64,000 bases of DNA from Candidatus Pelagibacter sp. (GTDB lineage Bacteria; Pseudomonadota; Alphaproteobacteria; Pelagibacterales; Pelagibacteraceae), in assembly GCA_028408795.1 (NCBI GenBank), contig JAOOLP010000001.1, positions 1 to 64,000 of the forward strand, in the 5' to 3' direction. A program made the position numbers and the translations under genes. Below the pieces are notes generated by a model, which saw only the letters and a program-made list of their open reading frames with translations, ran no database searches and had not been told where the DNA came from. How positions within the stretch are numbered: the stretch's first letter is position 1; every line of letters starts with the position of its first letter. Below, in pieces: positions 1 to 9,913 of the stretch.

Positions 1-617
1 CTGCGTGTTATCCAGACAATGAAGTATCTATACGAAAAATAATTGAAAAAGCTTTAAGAAACTATCAAGGTTTAACTCCTCAAGTAGTTAATATTATTTT
101 ACAAAATACAAATCTTGACAGAGATAAAGTAAATAATGAGATAGAAAAGATACAAAGTTGTTTTAAGGACAAAAAAATAGACCACGGAAAGATCGAGTCA
201 ATTCTCAATATAAGTGAAAATGAAGATTTTAATAAACTAAAAGACGAAGCACTTAGTGGAAATAAAACTAAAATTAATAGACTTTTAGCAGACACAATTT
301 TTGATAAAGATAACAATATATATTATTTGAATTCTATAAACCAACGAATAAATAAACTTGATGAAATCGAAAATCTAAAAACTAAAAATAAATCTAACCT
401 TGAATTAATAATTTCTTCATTAAAACCACCTGTTTTTTGGAAAGATAAACCAATATTATCTTTGCAATCAAGTAAATGGAGCAAATCAAAACTCAAAAAA
501 GCTTTTGCAAAGACTTATGAAGTTGAAATCAATATTAAATCAAACTCATTCGTGCGGAAAGACCTTTTAATCAAAAAATTGATTATAGATCTTTGCAACG
601 TAGCTAATGGCCCTTAA
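1..617 (+). CDS. holA: DNA polymerase III delta subunit, C-terminal part (5' end outside window)
   Basis: The reading frame is open from base 3 to a TAA at 615-617, giving about 204 residues with no start inside the window, so the N-terminus is cut by the left edge. HolA is the clamp-loader delta subunit that opens the beta clamp. The visible part is a lysine-rich helical C-terminal region with an ending (FWKDKP, then LKKAFAKTYEVE) typical of HolA. A Met at 327 is internal and not a start. The stop overlaps the 3' end of parB on the other strand by 14 bp. Family assignment is by pattern and by position beside parB, so it is good but not certain. Confidence 0.8.
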   Translation, partial: ACYPDNEVSIRKIIEKALRNYQGLTPQVVNIILQNTNLDRDKVNNEIEKIQSCFKDKKIDHGKIESILNISENEDFNKLKDEALSGNKTKINRLLADTIFDKDNNIYYLNSINQRINKLDEIENLKTKNKSNLELIISSLKPPVFWKDKPILSLQSSKWSKSKLKKAFAKTYEVEINIKSNSFVRKDLLIKKLIIDLCNVANGP

Positions 618-1470
618 GCAATTTTGATAAGTGCTCAAATTGTTCCAAATTTTTATATAAAATCGTAATCTTTCCTGAATTATTCTTTTTATTTTGTATT
701 GTTACATTTAAACCCAAATTATCTATAATCTTTTTTTGTTCACTAATAATATTGGCATCTGTTTTATAATGAGCAGATTTTTGAGGGCCTTTTTTTTGTC
801 TTACTAAATTCTCGACACTTCTAGCACTTAAATTTTTAGATAAAATCTCCTCTGCAATATTAGTAGCATTAGACAAACCTATTAATGGTCTTGCTTGACC
901 AGCTGATAAATTTCCCTCCTCGATCATCCCAATCACATCTTTAGGTAGAGTTAGTAAACGAAGAGTATTACTTATATGACTACGACTTTTAGACATAAAT
1001 TTAGCTATCTTTTCGTGATCATATCCGAACTCTTCAGCCAATCTTCGGTAACCTTTTGCTTCCTCTATAACATTTAAATCATCTCTTTGTATATTTTCTA
1101 CTATAGCTATTTCTAAAGCTTCATTATCATCCAGATCAAGAGTTACAATTGGTACTTCATGCAATCCTGCCCTCTGAGCTGCTAACCATCTTCTCTCACC
1201 AGCCACGATTTCATATCTACCAACATCGTATTTATCTTCTCTTACAGCTATTGGCTGAATAATGCCGTTTTTTTTAATAGAATTAGCTAATTCATTTAAT
1301 TTAGCCTCATCAAAATGAACTCTAGGCTGATATTTATTAGGGCTTAGATCGCCAATTTGTGCTTTAAGATTTTTAATTACAGAAACTTTTTCTTTGCCTT
1401 TTTCATGTGCCTGGTCGCCAAATAATGCGGTCAACCCTCTTCCTAATCCCTTTTTTTTATTTGTGCTCAT
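604..1470 (-). CDS. parB: Chromosome-partitioning protein ParB
   Basis: The 288-residue protein has the normal ParB layout: a basic N-terminus with the GLGRGL motif (about residues 8-13), a ParB/Srx-like nucleotide domain with GERRW at 91-95 and ENIQRDD near 125-131, a helix-turn-helix around 150-175, and a C-terminal dimerisation segment. ParB binds parS sites, spreads as a CTP-dependent clamp and works with ParA to segregate the origin region. The ATG overlaps the parA stop by 4 bp, so the two are translationally coupled. Two parS-like palindromes lie 0.9-1.1 kb upstream, inside rsmG. Confidence 0.97.
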   Translation of the reverse strand: MSTNKKKGLGRGLTALFGDQAHEKGKEKVSVIKNLKAQIGDLSPNKYQPRVHFDEAKLNELANSIKKNGIIQPIAVREDKYDVGRYEIVAGERRWLAAQRAGLHEVPIVTLDLDDNEALEIAIVENIQRDDLNVIEEAKGYRRLAEEFGYDHEKIAKFMSKSRSHISNTLRLLTLPKDVIGMIEEGNLSAGQARPLIGLSNATNIAEEILSKNLSARSVENLVRQKKGPQKSAHYKTDANIISEQKKIIDNLGLNVTIQNKKNNSGKITILYKNLEQFEHLSKLLKGH

Positions 1471-2264
1471 GCAGCTGTCACAACTTTAGAATTGTTAGAA
1501 ATAAACTCATCAGCTAATTTAAAATATGATTTACTTCCAGAACATGTTTTGTCATAGATAACACAAGGTAGTCCGTGTGATGGCGCTTCCGACAATCTGA
1601 CATTTCTAGGGATTACAGTCTTGTAAACTTTTTCTTTAAAGTAAGCTCTGGCTTCTTTGTCAACCTCTGAAGAAAGTTTATTCCTTTTATCAAACATTGT
1701 TAGTAAAATTCCTTTTACTTTAAGCTGGGGGTTAAGATTTGCCTTTATTCGATCAATAGTTTTTACTAGTTGCGTGATTCCCTCTAAAGCAAAAAATTCA
1801 GTTTGTAATGGAACGAGTAATTCACCAGAAGCTACCAGAGCCATAATAGTTAATAAACTTAGAGAAGGTGGACAGTCTATAAAAATATTATCATAATTTG
1901 ATAATAAATCATTTTGCTCCTTCAAAATTTTCTGTAAAACAAAAGCACGATTAGAATCATTTGCCGTTTCCACTTCTAATCCAGAGAGATTTACGTTGGA
2001 TCCTATTATATCTAAATTTTTTATCTCCGTTTTTTTTATTGCTTCTTGCAATGAAATTTTATTTATTAATAGATTATATACATTTTGATCTTCGTCGTTA
2101 TTTGATTTCCCAAGTCCTGTTGTTGCATTTCCTTGAGGATCAAGATCGATTATTAAATTATTTTGACCCAAAATGGACAGTGCTGAAGCCAAATTGATAA
2201 CTGTCGTTGTTTTTCCAACTCCACCTTTTTGATTTATTACTGCTATTGTCGATCCAGATTTCAT
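1467..2264 (-). CDS. parA: Chromosome-partitioning ATPase ParA (Soj)
   Basis: This 265-residue MinD/ParA-family ATPase has the deviant Walker A motif KGGVGKTT at residues 13-20, LDPQGN around 41-46 and the Walker B segment IDCPP around 129-133. It forms an ATP-dependent gradient on the nucleoid that moves ParB-parS complexes apart. The gene overlaps rsmG upstream and parB downstream by 4 bp each, which is the usual rsmG-parA-parB operon. Confidence 0.97.
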   Translation of the reverse strand: MKSGSTIAVINQKGGVGKTTTVINLASALSILGQNNLIIDLDPQGNATTGLGKSNNDEDQNVYNLLINKISLQEAIKKTEIKNLDIIGSNVNLSGLEVETANDSNRAFVLQKILKEQNDLLSNYDNIFIDCPPSLSLLTIMALVASGELLVPLQTEFFALEGITQLVKTIDRIKANLNPQLKVKGILLTMFDKRNKLSSEVDKEARAYFKEKVYKTVIPRNVRLSEAPSHGLPCVIYDKTCSGSKSYFKLADEFISNNSKVVTAA

Positions 2265-2878
2265 TTTTTTACCTGAAATATAATTATTTTAGATTTTGGT
2301 TCTGTCATACTACTTTTTAAACTATAGCTGTAATTTTTCTGCAAAGATAGAGCATTAATTTCGGCCTGTGCATCCTTTCCCTTCAATATTATAATTTTAT
2401 GCGGTTTTGCGTATATTTCACGTGAAATTTTAACTATTTCCTTCAATTTTTTAAATGCTCTACAAACAATTATATCAGCTGAGGCACTATCACTGTAGGC
2501 GTTTTCAATAATTTGAATATTTAATGCTAACTTGCTAGCTATTTGCTGCAAAAATATCCTTTTAACTGGTGATTTTTCTACAAGTTTCACGTGAAATGGT
2601 TTATCTGCATAAAATATTGCTAAAATAATACCTGGAAAACCAGCTCCTGAACCCAAATCAGATATAGAACCCAACTTAACATCCTTAATAAATTTAACCA
2701 GTTGGGCTGAGTCTAATATATGTCTCAACCAAACATGATTTTCAGTGTTTTTAGAGATCAAATTATATTTATTGTTCCATCTTAAGAGATAATCATGAAA
2801 ATAAGTGAGTTTTTTAATAGCCTTATTAGTGAATTTAAGCCGTTTTTGAAGAACTTCTATGATTTCACTATCTTCCAT
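2261..2878 (-). CDS. rsmG: 16S rRNA (guanine-N7) methyltransferase RsmG (GidB)
   Basis: The 205-residue class I SAM-dependent methyltransferase carries the SAM-binding loop DLGSGAGFPG at about residues 74-83. RsmG methylates G527 of 16S rRNA. It overlaps mnmG by one base and parA by 4 bp, the conserved gidA-gidB-parAB order. Its coding sequence also contains two copies of the 12-mer TTTCACGTGAAA (2416-2427 and 2585-2596), the core of the bacterial parS site, so this gene has a second role as a centromere. Confidence 0.97.
   Translation of the reverse strand: MEDSEIIEVLQKRLKFTNKAIKKLTYFHDYLLRWNNKYNLISKNTENHVWLRHILDSAQLVKFIKDVKLGSISDLGSGAGFPGIILAIFYADKPFHVKLVEKSPVKRIFLQQIASKLALNIQIIENAYSDSASADIIVCRAFKKLKEIVKISREIYAKPHKIIILKGKDAQAEINALSLQKNYSYSLKSSMTEPKSKIIIFQVKK
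2414..2429. promoter_or_regulatory. parS-like ParB binding site 1
   Basis: The 16-mer contains the perfect 12-bp palindrome TTTCACGTGAAA (2416-2427). It matches the consensus TGTTTCACGTGAAACA at 13 of 16 positions, with differences only in the outer bases. It lies within rsmG, immediately upstream of parAB, where parS sites are common. Confidence 0.85.
2583..2598. promoter_or_regulatory. parS-like ParB binding site 2
   Basis: A second copy of TTTCACGTGAAA (2585-2596) lies 169 bp from the first, again 13 of 16 against the parS consensus. The only other related sequence I noticed in the window (near 55910) matches poorly, so the two clustered copies are unlikely to be chance. Confidence 0.85.
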
Positions 2879-4746
2879 TAAGCCGTAGCTTTAATTTTTA
2901 ACTTTTTGATATGTGAAAGTAAAATTATTGCAGCTGCAGGAGTAACTCCATCAATCCTTAGAGCCTGACCGAGTGTTTTTGGCATGATTTTTTTCAGTTT
3001 AAATTGTATTTCTTTAGATAGACCACTCATTTTTTCATAATTAATGTTATTTGGTATTAAAATAGACTCATCTTTTTTAAAAGATTTAATATCATGTGAT
3101 TGACGAGATAGGTAGCCTGAGTAGTGTGCATCAATTTCAACCTGTCTATCCAATTGGGCTTCAAAAGAGGGAATCTGAGGAAAAATCTGCCTTATTTTTG
3201 CCATATTCAAATTTCTCTGACCTATAACTTCGAAAATAGATCTCTTAACTCCATCCATAGCTATCTTTATAGAATATTTTTTAGCTTCGTTTGGAGTAAT
3301 AAAATTATCGTGTAATGAATTTAATAATTTAAATAATTTTCGTTCTTTGTCTTTGAATAAATTTTTTCGACTATAAGAAACAAGACCTATATTAATACCT
3401 AAATTAGTTAGTCTTTGATCAGCATTGTCTGCTCTGAGTGTTAACCTATATTCAGCTCTAGAGGTAAACATTCTATATGGTTCCGACACCCCTTTCGTTA
3501 TTAAATCATCTATCATAACTCCAATGTATGAGTTTGATCTATTTAAAATAAATTCATTTTTTTTAAGAACTTTCAGAGCGGCGTTAACTCCAGCTATTAG
3601 ACCTTGTGCGGCAGCCTCCTCGTATCCAGTAGTTCCATTAATTTGGCCAGCTAGAAAAAGAGAATCGATATTTTTGGTTTCGAGCGTAGCTTTTAATTCA
3701 CGTGGATCAACATAATCGTATTCGATAGCATAACCTGCCCTTTTCATTTTTACTTGTTCTAAACCATTGATTTTACTTAATATTTTAATCTGTATTTCCT
3801 CAGGAAGGGACGTAGATATACCATTGGGATATATAGTATTGTCATTTAAGCCCTCGGGTTCAAGAAATATTTGATGTCTCTCTTTATCTTTAAATTTAAC
3901 AATCTTATCCTCTATAGAGGGACAATATCTTGGTCCTACCCCTTTTATATTTCCAGAGTACATAGCGCTTTTAGAAATATTATCACTTATAATTTTATGG
4001 ACCTCATTGTTCGTATAAGTCATTCCACATTTAATCTGTTGGTTATTAATCTTATTTGTTAGAAAAGAAAAGTAATAGTGATCTTCATCTGCTGGCTGCA
4101 TTTCTAGTTCATCATAATTGATAGTATTACCATCTAATCTTGGAGGTGTACCAGTCTTTAACCTGCCAATTTGCATTTTAAATTTTCTTAATTGCTCACT
4201 TAATCCTGTTGATGGTTTTTCATCATATCGACCGGCTGGTATCTGTGTATCACCGATGTGTATTAAACCATTTAAAAAAGTTCCAGTAGTAAGGATTAAT
4301 TCTTTTGTTCTTACTTCAACTCCACTCTGACATATAAATCCAATTATTTTTTTATTTTGAAATAAAAATTTAACTACAGGATCAGCTATTACCTCTAAAT
4401 TTTTATAATTCAGTAAAATTTTTTGCATATGGTCTTTATAAAGAGCTCTATCTGACTGAGTGCGTGGCCCCTGCACTGCTGGACCTCTACTTCTGTTTAA
4501 TAATCTAAATTGAATACCTGATTTATCAGCTACAACACCCATCAGACCATCAAGAGCATCTATTTCTCTTACAAGATGTCCTTTCCCTAGTCCTCCTATG
4601 GCTGGATTACATGACATTTCACCAATAGTCTCTATTTTATGAGTAAAAAGAGCAGTATTTACGCCCATTCTAGCGGATGCAGCTGCTGCCTCACATCCAG
4701 CATGTCCACCACCAATTACTACTACATCATAGCTTTGTTTTGTCAT
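2878..4746 (-). CDS. mnmG: tRNA uridine-34 cmnm5 modification enzyme MnmG (GidA)
   Basis: The 622-residue FAD protein has an N-terminal dinucleotide fold [10 protein letters not shown] at about 12-21 and the MnmG signatures SCNPAIGG and YCPSIEDK. With MnmE it installs the carboxymethylaminomethyl group on wobble uridine of certain tRNAs. Length is normal for the family (about 620-630). Its partner gene mnmE lies directly upstream, 42 bp away on the same strand, so both subunits of the complex come from one transcript. Confidence 0.98.
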   Translation of the reverse strand: MTKQSYDVVVIGGGHAGCEAAAASARMGVNTALFTHKIETIGEMSCNPAIGGLGKGHLVREIDALDGLMGVVADKSGIQFRLLNRSRGPAVQGPRTQSDRALYKDHMQKILLNYKNLEVIADPVVKFLFQNKKIIGFICQSGVEVRTKELILTTGTFLNGLIHIGDTQIPAGRYDEKPSTGLSEQLRKFKMQIGRLKTGTPPRLDGNTINYDELEMQPADEDHYYFSFLTNKINNQQIKCGMTYTNNEVHKIISDNISKSAMYSGNIKGVGPRYCPSIEDKIVKFKDKERHQIFLEPEGLNDNTIYPNGISTSLPEEIQIKILSKINGLEQVKMKRAGYAIEYDYVDPRELKATLETKNIDSLFLAGQINGTTGYEEAAAQGLIAGVNAALKVLKKNEFILNRSNSYIGVMIDDLITKGVSEPYRMFTSRAEYRLTLRADNADQRLTNLGINIGLVSYSRKNLFKDKERKLFKLLNSLHDNFITPNEAKKYSIKIAMDGVKRSIFEVIGQRNLNMAKIRQIFPQIPSFEAQLDRQVEIDAHYSGYLSRQSHDIKSFKKDESILIPNNINYEKMSGLSKEIQFKLKKIMPKTLGQALRIDGVTPAAAIILLSHIKKLKIKATA

Positions 4747-4788
4747 CTGATGAATGTAACCTGGTATATTAAGAATACAAGAAGTATT

Positions 4789-6117
4789 TTATTTTCCTAT
4801 ACAGAAGTCTTTGAAAATTGATCCAAGAATTTCTTCGACATCAACTTTGCCAACAATGCTCCCAAGGTGTCGTGTGGCCATTCTCAAATCCTCAGCGGCT
4901 AGTTCTAAATCTTTATTTTGATCTTTTTTAAGAAAATTATCTATTTCTTTTAGGCACTCATTAAGTTTAACTCTATGCCTTTCTCTTGTAATTAAAGCAG
5001 TATTATTAGACGTAAATTTATTACTTAATTTTTCTTTTATCTTTTTAATCAAACTATCGATGTTTTTATTTGCTTTAACTGATGCTAACACTGTATCTAC
5101 ATCAAATTGATGATTTTGTTTATTTAGTATGTCTGATTTATTTAACAAAACAATTGTATCTTTATTAATCATTTTCTTAATTTCATTGTTTATACTTTTT
5201 GTGGAATTATCTATAACAACAATATTCAAATCTGACTCTTTTGATTTTCCTAAAGCTATAGATATTCCTTTTTTTTCAACCTCATTTTTAGCGTCTCTAA
5301 TACCTGCAGTATCAGCTAGTATTACTGGATAACCATCTAAATTTATATAAGTCTCAATTACATCTCTTGTTGTGCCTGCTTCATCTGAAACGATGGCAAC
5401 ATCTCTTTTTGCTATTAAATTTAAAAGTGAAGATTTACCTGCATTTACTTCTCCTGTTATAGAAACTCTAAATCCATTTCTTATTTTTTCTCCGATTTTA
5501 TTATCCTGAATGAGTTTTTGAATATCTTTATGAATTTCTTGAATAGTGTTTTTTACTTCCTTTAAAACTTCTTCTGGCAAATCATCTTCGGCAAAGTCTA
5601 TTTTAGCTTCAATATAAGATAAAGATTTTATAAGTTTTTCTCTTAAATTATTATAATAATTTGAAGCATTGCCTTGAACTATTTTAACAGCTTGAATCAT
5701 TTGAAGCTCCGTTTCTGCATGGATTAAATCACCTATACTTTCAGCTTTTAAAAGATCAATTTTATCGTTTTGAAATGCTACCTTTGTGAACTCACCAGGT
5801 TCTGCTAATCTACAATTATCTTGTTCTGATAATGCTTTTAATAAAGCGTTGATAACAGCATTACTTCCATGAACCTGAAATTCAGCTAAATCATCGCCTG
5901 TATAACTATTAGGCCCGGGAAACCACAATAATAAAGCCTCTGGGTCTATTATTTGATTGTTGTTAGGGTCATAGAATTTACAATAATTGACCTCGTTAGA
6001 GTGAATTTCTTTTAATTTAGTTAAATTCTTACAAACTTTTAGGGTGCCTTTGCCTGAAATTCTAATGATAGCTATTCCTGACGGACCTCTGCCTGATGAA
6101 AGAGCATAAATGTTCAT
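4789..6117 (-). CDS. mnmE: tRNA modification GTPase MnmE (TrmE)
   Basis: This 442-residue protein has an N-terminal folate-binding domain, a helical domain and an inserted G domain. The G1 loop GEVNAGKS is at 222-229, AGTTRD at 247-252 and DTAG at 269-272. The C-terminus ends in CIGK, the conserved cysteine motif. It partners MnmG in wobble-uridine modification. Start and length are normal. It begins 4 bp after the stop of the ubiH-like gene in the same operon. Confidence 0.98.
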   Translation of the reverse strand: MNIYALSSGRGPSGIAIIRISGKGTLKVCKNLTKLKEIHSNEVNYCKFYDPNNNQIIDPEALLLWFPGPNSYTGDDLAEFQVHGSNAVINALLKALSEQDNCRLAEPGEFTKVAFQNDKIDLLKAESIGDLIHAETELQMIQAVKIVQGNASNYYNNLREKLIKSLSYIEAKIDFAEDDLPEEVLKEVKNTIQEIHKDIQKLIQDNKIGEKIRNGFRVSITGEVNAGKSSLLNLIAKRDVAIVSDEAGTTRDVIETYINLDGYPVILADTAGIRDAKNEVEKKGISIALGKSKESDLNIVVIDNSTKSINNEIKKMINKDTIVLLNKSDILNKQNHQFDVDTVLASVKANKNIDSLIKKIKEKLSNKFTSNNTALITRERHRVKLNECLKEIDNFLKKDQNKDLELAAEDLRMATRHLGSIVGKVDVEEILGSIFKDFCIGK

Positions 6118-6121
6118 TAAA

Positions 6122-7219
6122 TTAAATTGACAAACCTTGATTAGAGATAAATTTACTTATTTTTTTAAGAGTACTGTTTTTCGAAATATTTTTTAGAATT
6201 TTTTCTTTGAGTGGATCTAATAATTTATTTTGTTTAAAAAAATTACGAGTAAGATCAATTCCTATACCCGTAATAATATTCTCAGATTTTCTATTATTAG
6301 TAAATTCTTCAAGAGCACGAGTGCTTTTTAAAGACATACCTAATTCCGTATAATATTTAAAAATCTTTTGTAATTTATTAATATCTCTCAATACAAGATT
6401 AAAACCTTGACCTGCCACAGGGTGAACTGTGTGAAGTCCTTCACCTAAAATTAAAATATCATTTTTATAATAGGTTCGTTTTAAATTAAGCATCAGTGGA
6501 TAAGATTGGTAATTTGAAATTTCTATTTTACTTGTTCTCAAAATATTGCAAATTTTAGATTTTACAACTGTATTGATTTCTTTTTTTATAAAATCCTTAT
6601 CTACACTCCACACAAAGGAAAAATTATTTTTTGAAAAAGGAAGTATGGCTAATGGGCCATCCTTTAAAAAATATTGAGCAGTATTCAAATTCTTTAAGTT
6701 GTGTTTAACGTAACCTGTAATAGCAATTTCTTTGTAATCTTTATTTAATGATCTTTTATTAACTATATTTTGATAAATTTTTGAAGATCTTCCTAAGCAT
6801 AGTATTTTCATGTCATAACTATCTAAATCTTTTAATTCGTTAATATTTTTTTGAAGAGTTTTGATTTTTTCCTTCTTAATTTCTTTAATTAAAATATCTT
6901 TGATTTTATCATTCTCAAAAACGTACATAAGATTTTTACTTTCTTCATTGAAGTTTAAAAAATTCATGTTCTGATCTTTTGTCTCGTAGAAAAGATCAAT
7001 CTTTTTGGAAGGCCAAAATAGTTTTTTGTTGAGATTATCTAAGACTTTATTTAAAAACTCATAGTTAGAGACAGAAATAGCAGTTGTACGTCTATCTTTA
7101 GAATGCTTGTTTTTTCGAGATATTAAAAAGACTTCTAAGCCTTCTAATTTGTTTAATGCTAGAGCAGTGATTAAACCTGAAAGACCGTCCCCAACTACAC
7201 ATATTTTTTGTTTATTCAT
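6122..7219 (-). CDS. UbiH/COQ6-type FAD-dependent hydroxylase, probably ubiquinone biosynthesis
   Basis: The 365-residue flavoprotein has an N-terminal GDGLSG dinucleotide loop (10-15), the family motif GPLAILPF (188-195) and the second FAD motif with HPVAGQG at 266-272. These are features of the UbiH/UbiF/UbiI/VisC hydroxylases that oxygenate the quinone ring. Before HPVAGQG the usual GDAAH is GEGLH here, so the FAD-ribose Asp is replaced by Glu260. It is shorter than most members (about 390-400). Ring position cannot be assigned from sequence. It heads the operon running into mnmE-mnmG-rsmG-parAB and is divergent from ftsK. Confidence 0.8.
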   Translation of the reverse strand: MNKQKICVVGDGLSGLITALALNKLEGLEVFLISRKNKHSKDRRTTAISVSNYEFLNKVLDNLNKKLFWPSKKIDLFYETKDQNMNFLNFNEESKNLMYVFENDKIKDILIKEIKKEKIKTLQKNINELKDLDSYDMKILCLGRSSKIYQNIVNKRSLNKDYKEIAITGYVKHNLKNLNTAQYFLKDGPLAILPFSKNNFSFVWSVDKDFIKKEINTVVKSKICNILRTSKIEISNYQSYPLMLNLKRTYYKNDILILGEGLHTVHPVAGQGFNLVLRDINKLQKIFKYYTELGMSLKSTRALEEFTNNRKSENIITGIGIDLTRNFFKQNKLLDPLKEKILKNISKNSTLKKISKFISNQGLSI

Positions 7220-7275
7220 ATAAAAATTTTTAACAATTTCATAAAAATGGTAAAAAGTACGTAAAACGATTCGTT

Positions 7276-9369
7276 ATGAATACAAACTTTTTAAACAGTG
7301 TAACAAATTTTTTGAAAAAACGAACCTTTGAATTTTTAGGATTAATACTAATTTTAGCAGGTCTCGCTTTAGCTATATCCTTTGCGACATATGCTCCTGA
7401 AGATCCCTCCTTCATTTATGGGGAAAACAATGATGAAATTAAAAACTTTTTTGGAATATATGGAAGCAGTATTGCCGACTTTCTTCTTCAAAGTTTTGGT
7501 TTAGCGTCTTTTTTATTACTAGCTAATTTTATATTTTGGGGATTAAATCTTTTAATTAAAAAAGAAATTAAAAGAATAATTTTAAAACTTTTTTTAGTTG
7601 TTGCTTATCTAACACTTGGTTCAGTTTTTATTTATCAAACATTCAATAATTCTTTTTGGCTTATTGATAACGGTAACTCAGGATTTGTTGGTGAGATAAG
7701 TTATAATTTTATTTATAATTTTGCACCCTGGGTTAATAACATTTACTCAATTTCAGTATTATTTCTCCTTACATTTGTTTTTTTTATATTATCTTCTGAT
7801 ATAAATATTAAAGATATAGTTCTAAAAACATCGAAAACCTTTTTGTCTATCTTTAATAAAAAGAAAGATTTACCGGAGAACTACTTAGACTCTCAAATTG
7901 AAGAAAAAGAAAATTTCTCTTTTGAAGAGAAACCACAACAATCTTTTGCGTTTGAAGCAATAAATGAAACCCAAAGAGAAAAAATATCAAAAACAAAATA
8001 CCAGTTACCTAATATAAATTACTTAGAAAAAAAATTAGATAATTTAGATTTAATTAAGAGTAATAAAAATTTACCTAATGCTGAGTTTATGGAAAAAATT
8101 TTATTAGATTTTGGTATAGAGGGAAAAATCAAAACAATTAATAATGGACCAGTCGTTAGCTTGTATGAATTTGAACCAGCTCCTGGGGTAAAAGTTTCTA
8201 AAATCATTAATTTATCAGAGGATCTAGCTCGGAACACTAGTTCAACATCTGCCAGAGTTTCAGTGATTTCTGGAAAAAATACAGTCGGAATAGAAATTCC
8301 TAACGAAGAAAGAGAAGGTGTAAACTTGAGAGAGATAATTTCTAACGAAAAATTCCAAAAGAAAGATGTAAAACTTCCAATCGCTTTAGGAAAAAGTATT
8401 TCAGGGATGCCTGTTATAGGGGATTTAACAGCTATGCCACACTTGTTAATTGCGGGTACTACTGGTTCAGGAAAATCTGTATGTATTAATACAATTATTG
8501 TGTCTCTCCTTTACAAATTAAATCCTGATCTTTGTAAATTTATTTTGATAGATCCTAAAATGTTAGAATTATCGACTTATGAAGGAATTCCACACTTACT
8601 AACTCCAGTAATAACTGACGCTAAAAAAGCAACTTCTGCATTATCTTGGACTGTTAAAGAAATGAACAGTAGATATAAATTGATGAGTAAAGTGGGTGTT
8701 AGAAATATTGATGGCTATAATACTAAACACAAACTTAAAATGCCATACATTGTTGTAGTTGTTGATGAAATGTCAGATTTGATGCTTGTAGCTGGAAAAG
8801 AGATTGAAAATTATATTCAAAAATTATCACAAATGGCCAGAGCTGCAGGGATTCATATTATTATGGCAACACAAAGACCAAGTGTTGATGTAATAACAGG
8901 TACAATTAAAGCAAACTTTCCCACAAGAATTTCATTTCAAGTAAGTTCTAAAATAGATAGTAGAACTATTTTAGGAGAGCAGGGTGCCGAACAATTATTA
9001 GGTAAAGGAGATATGTTATTTATGTCATCAGCAAATAGAATTGTAAGAATTCATGGTCCTTATGTTGCTGAGCAGGAAATCGAGAAGATTGCAAATTCAT
9101 TAAGAGCACAGGGAAAACCAGATTACATGGAAGAAATTACTGCCCAAGAAACAAATGAAAGTTCATTAACTCATGGGAATGAAGGTGATGGAGACGAATT
9201 ATTTAATCAAGCTTTAGAGATTATTAAGACTGAAGGAAAAGCTTCTACCAGTTTTTTACAAAGGAAATTACAGATCGGATATAATAGAGCAGCTAGAATT
9301 ATTGACATGATGGAAGAAAAGGGCATCGTTAGCAAAGCTAATCATGTTGGCAAACGTGAAGTTCTTTAA
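7276..9369 (+). CDS. ftsK: DNA translocase FtsK
   Basis: The 697-residue protein has four predicted N-terminal membrane segments (about 20-38, 72-92, 103-122 and 157-173), a short charged linker and the RecA-like motor with Walker A GTTGSGKS at 394-401. VVVDEMSD follows near residue 495. A C-terminal winged-helix gamma domain (about 630-697) reads orienting DNA sequences. FtsK anchors at the septum and pumps the terminus region during division. It is shorter than the E. coli protein because the linker is reduced. Its end overlaps lolA by 26 bp. Confidence 0.97.
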   Translation: MNTNFLNSVTNFLKKRTFEFLGLILILAGLALAISFATYAPEDPSFIYGENNDEIKNFFGIYGSSIADFLLQSFGLASFLLLANFIFWGLNLLIKKEIKRIILKLFLVVAYLTLGSVFIYQTFNNSFWLIDNGNSGFVGEISYNFIYNFAPWVNNIYSISVLFLLTFVFFILSSDINIKDIVLKTSKTFLSIFNKKKDLPENYLDSQIEEKENFSFEEKPQQSFAFEAINETQREKISKTKYQLPNINYLEKKLDNLDLIKSNKNLPNAEFMEKILLDFGIEGKIKTINNGPVVSLYEFEPAPGVKVSKIINLSEDLARNTSSTSARVSVISGKNTVGIEIPNEEREGVNLREIISNEKFQKKDVKLPIALGKSISGMPVIGDLTAMPHLLIAGTTGSGKSVCINTIIVSLLYKLNPDLCKFILIDPKMLELSTYEGIPHLLTPVITDAKKATSALSWTVKEMNSRYKLMSKVGVRNIDGYNTKHKLKMPYIVVVVDEMSDLMLVAGKEIENYIQKLSQMARAAGIHIIMATQRPSVDVITGTIKANFPTRISFQVSSKIDSRTILGEQGAEQLLGKGDMLFMSSANRIVRIHGPYVAEQEIEKIANSLRAQGKPDYMEEITAQETNESSLTHGNEGDGDELFNQALEIIKTEGKASTSFLQRKLQIGYNRAARIIDMMEEKGIVSKANHVGKREVL

Positions 9370-9913
9370 AAAAATATTTTTAACATTTTTAATTTTTTTA
9401 ATATCAACGAGTCTATCTGCTGATGAGAAAAGAAAAATAATATCTCAATTAAAAGACTTAAATTCATTAGAATTTACGTTTAACCAGCTAATTAACGAAA
9501 AAACTGAAAAGGGCAGCTGTCTTTTACAATTTCCTGGAAAATTAAAATGTAATTACTTCGATGATAAGATAAAGGAATTAGTAATTAACAATAAAAGATT
9601 AGCGATAACACAAAAAAAATATAATAAAACTTATCATTATCCTATTACAAAATCTCCTTTTTTAAATATTTTATATAAAGATAGACTTTTAGAAATTGTG
9701 CAATCTGGTGAATTAAAACTAACAGATCAGTTGGTCAAACTTATTTATCTGAATGATAATGAGATAACAGTTTTCTTCGATAGGAATTCTTTAGATTTAA
9801 AAGGTTGGAAAATTATTGATCAATATAATAATAATATTAATTTCACTCTAAATATTGTTGCAAAAAATGATATTTTTGAAAAGAGTACTTTTAAATTACC
9901 TGAAATAAATTAA
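9344..9913 (+). CDS. lolA: Outer-membrane lipoprotein carrier LolA-like protein
   Basis: The 189-residue protein has a hydrophobic signal peptide ending near SLSA/DEK (about residue 26) and a LolA-like fold (FTFNQL near 44-49, then FPGKLK and a beta-rich body). LolA carries lipoproteins across the periplasm from LolCDE to the outer membrane. The ATG at 9344 lies inside ftsK; a GTG at 9356 would give a more standard basic signal-peptide start, so the exact start is open. Position after ftsK is the usual alphaproteobacterial arrangement. It overlaps the GNAT gene tail to tail by 4 bp. Confidence 0.85.
   Translation: MLANVKFFKKIFLTFLIFLISTSLSADEKRKIISQLKDLNSLEFTFNQLINEKTEKGSCLLQFPGKLKCNYFDDKIKELVINNKRLAITQKKYNKTYHYPITKSPFLNILYKDRLLEIVQSGELKLTDQLVKLIYLNDNEITVFFDRNSLDLKGWKIIDQYNNNINFTLNIVAKNDIFEKSTFKLPEIN

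Noticed and set aside
7250..7260. GTAAAAAGTAC upstream of ftsK, also present at 32882-32892
   Set aside because: The ftsK copy lacks the palindromic partner half, so a shared regulator is not supported; an 11-mer of this composition can recur by chance.
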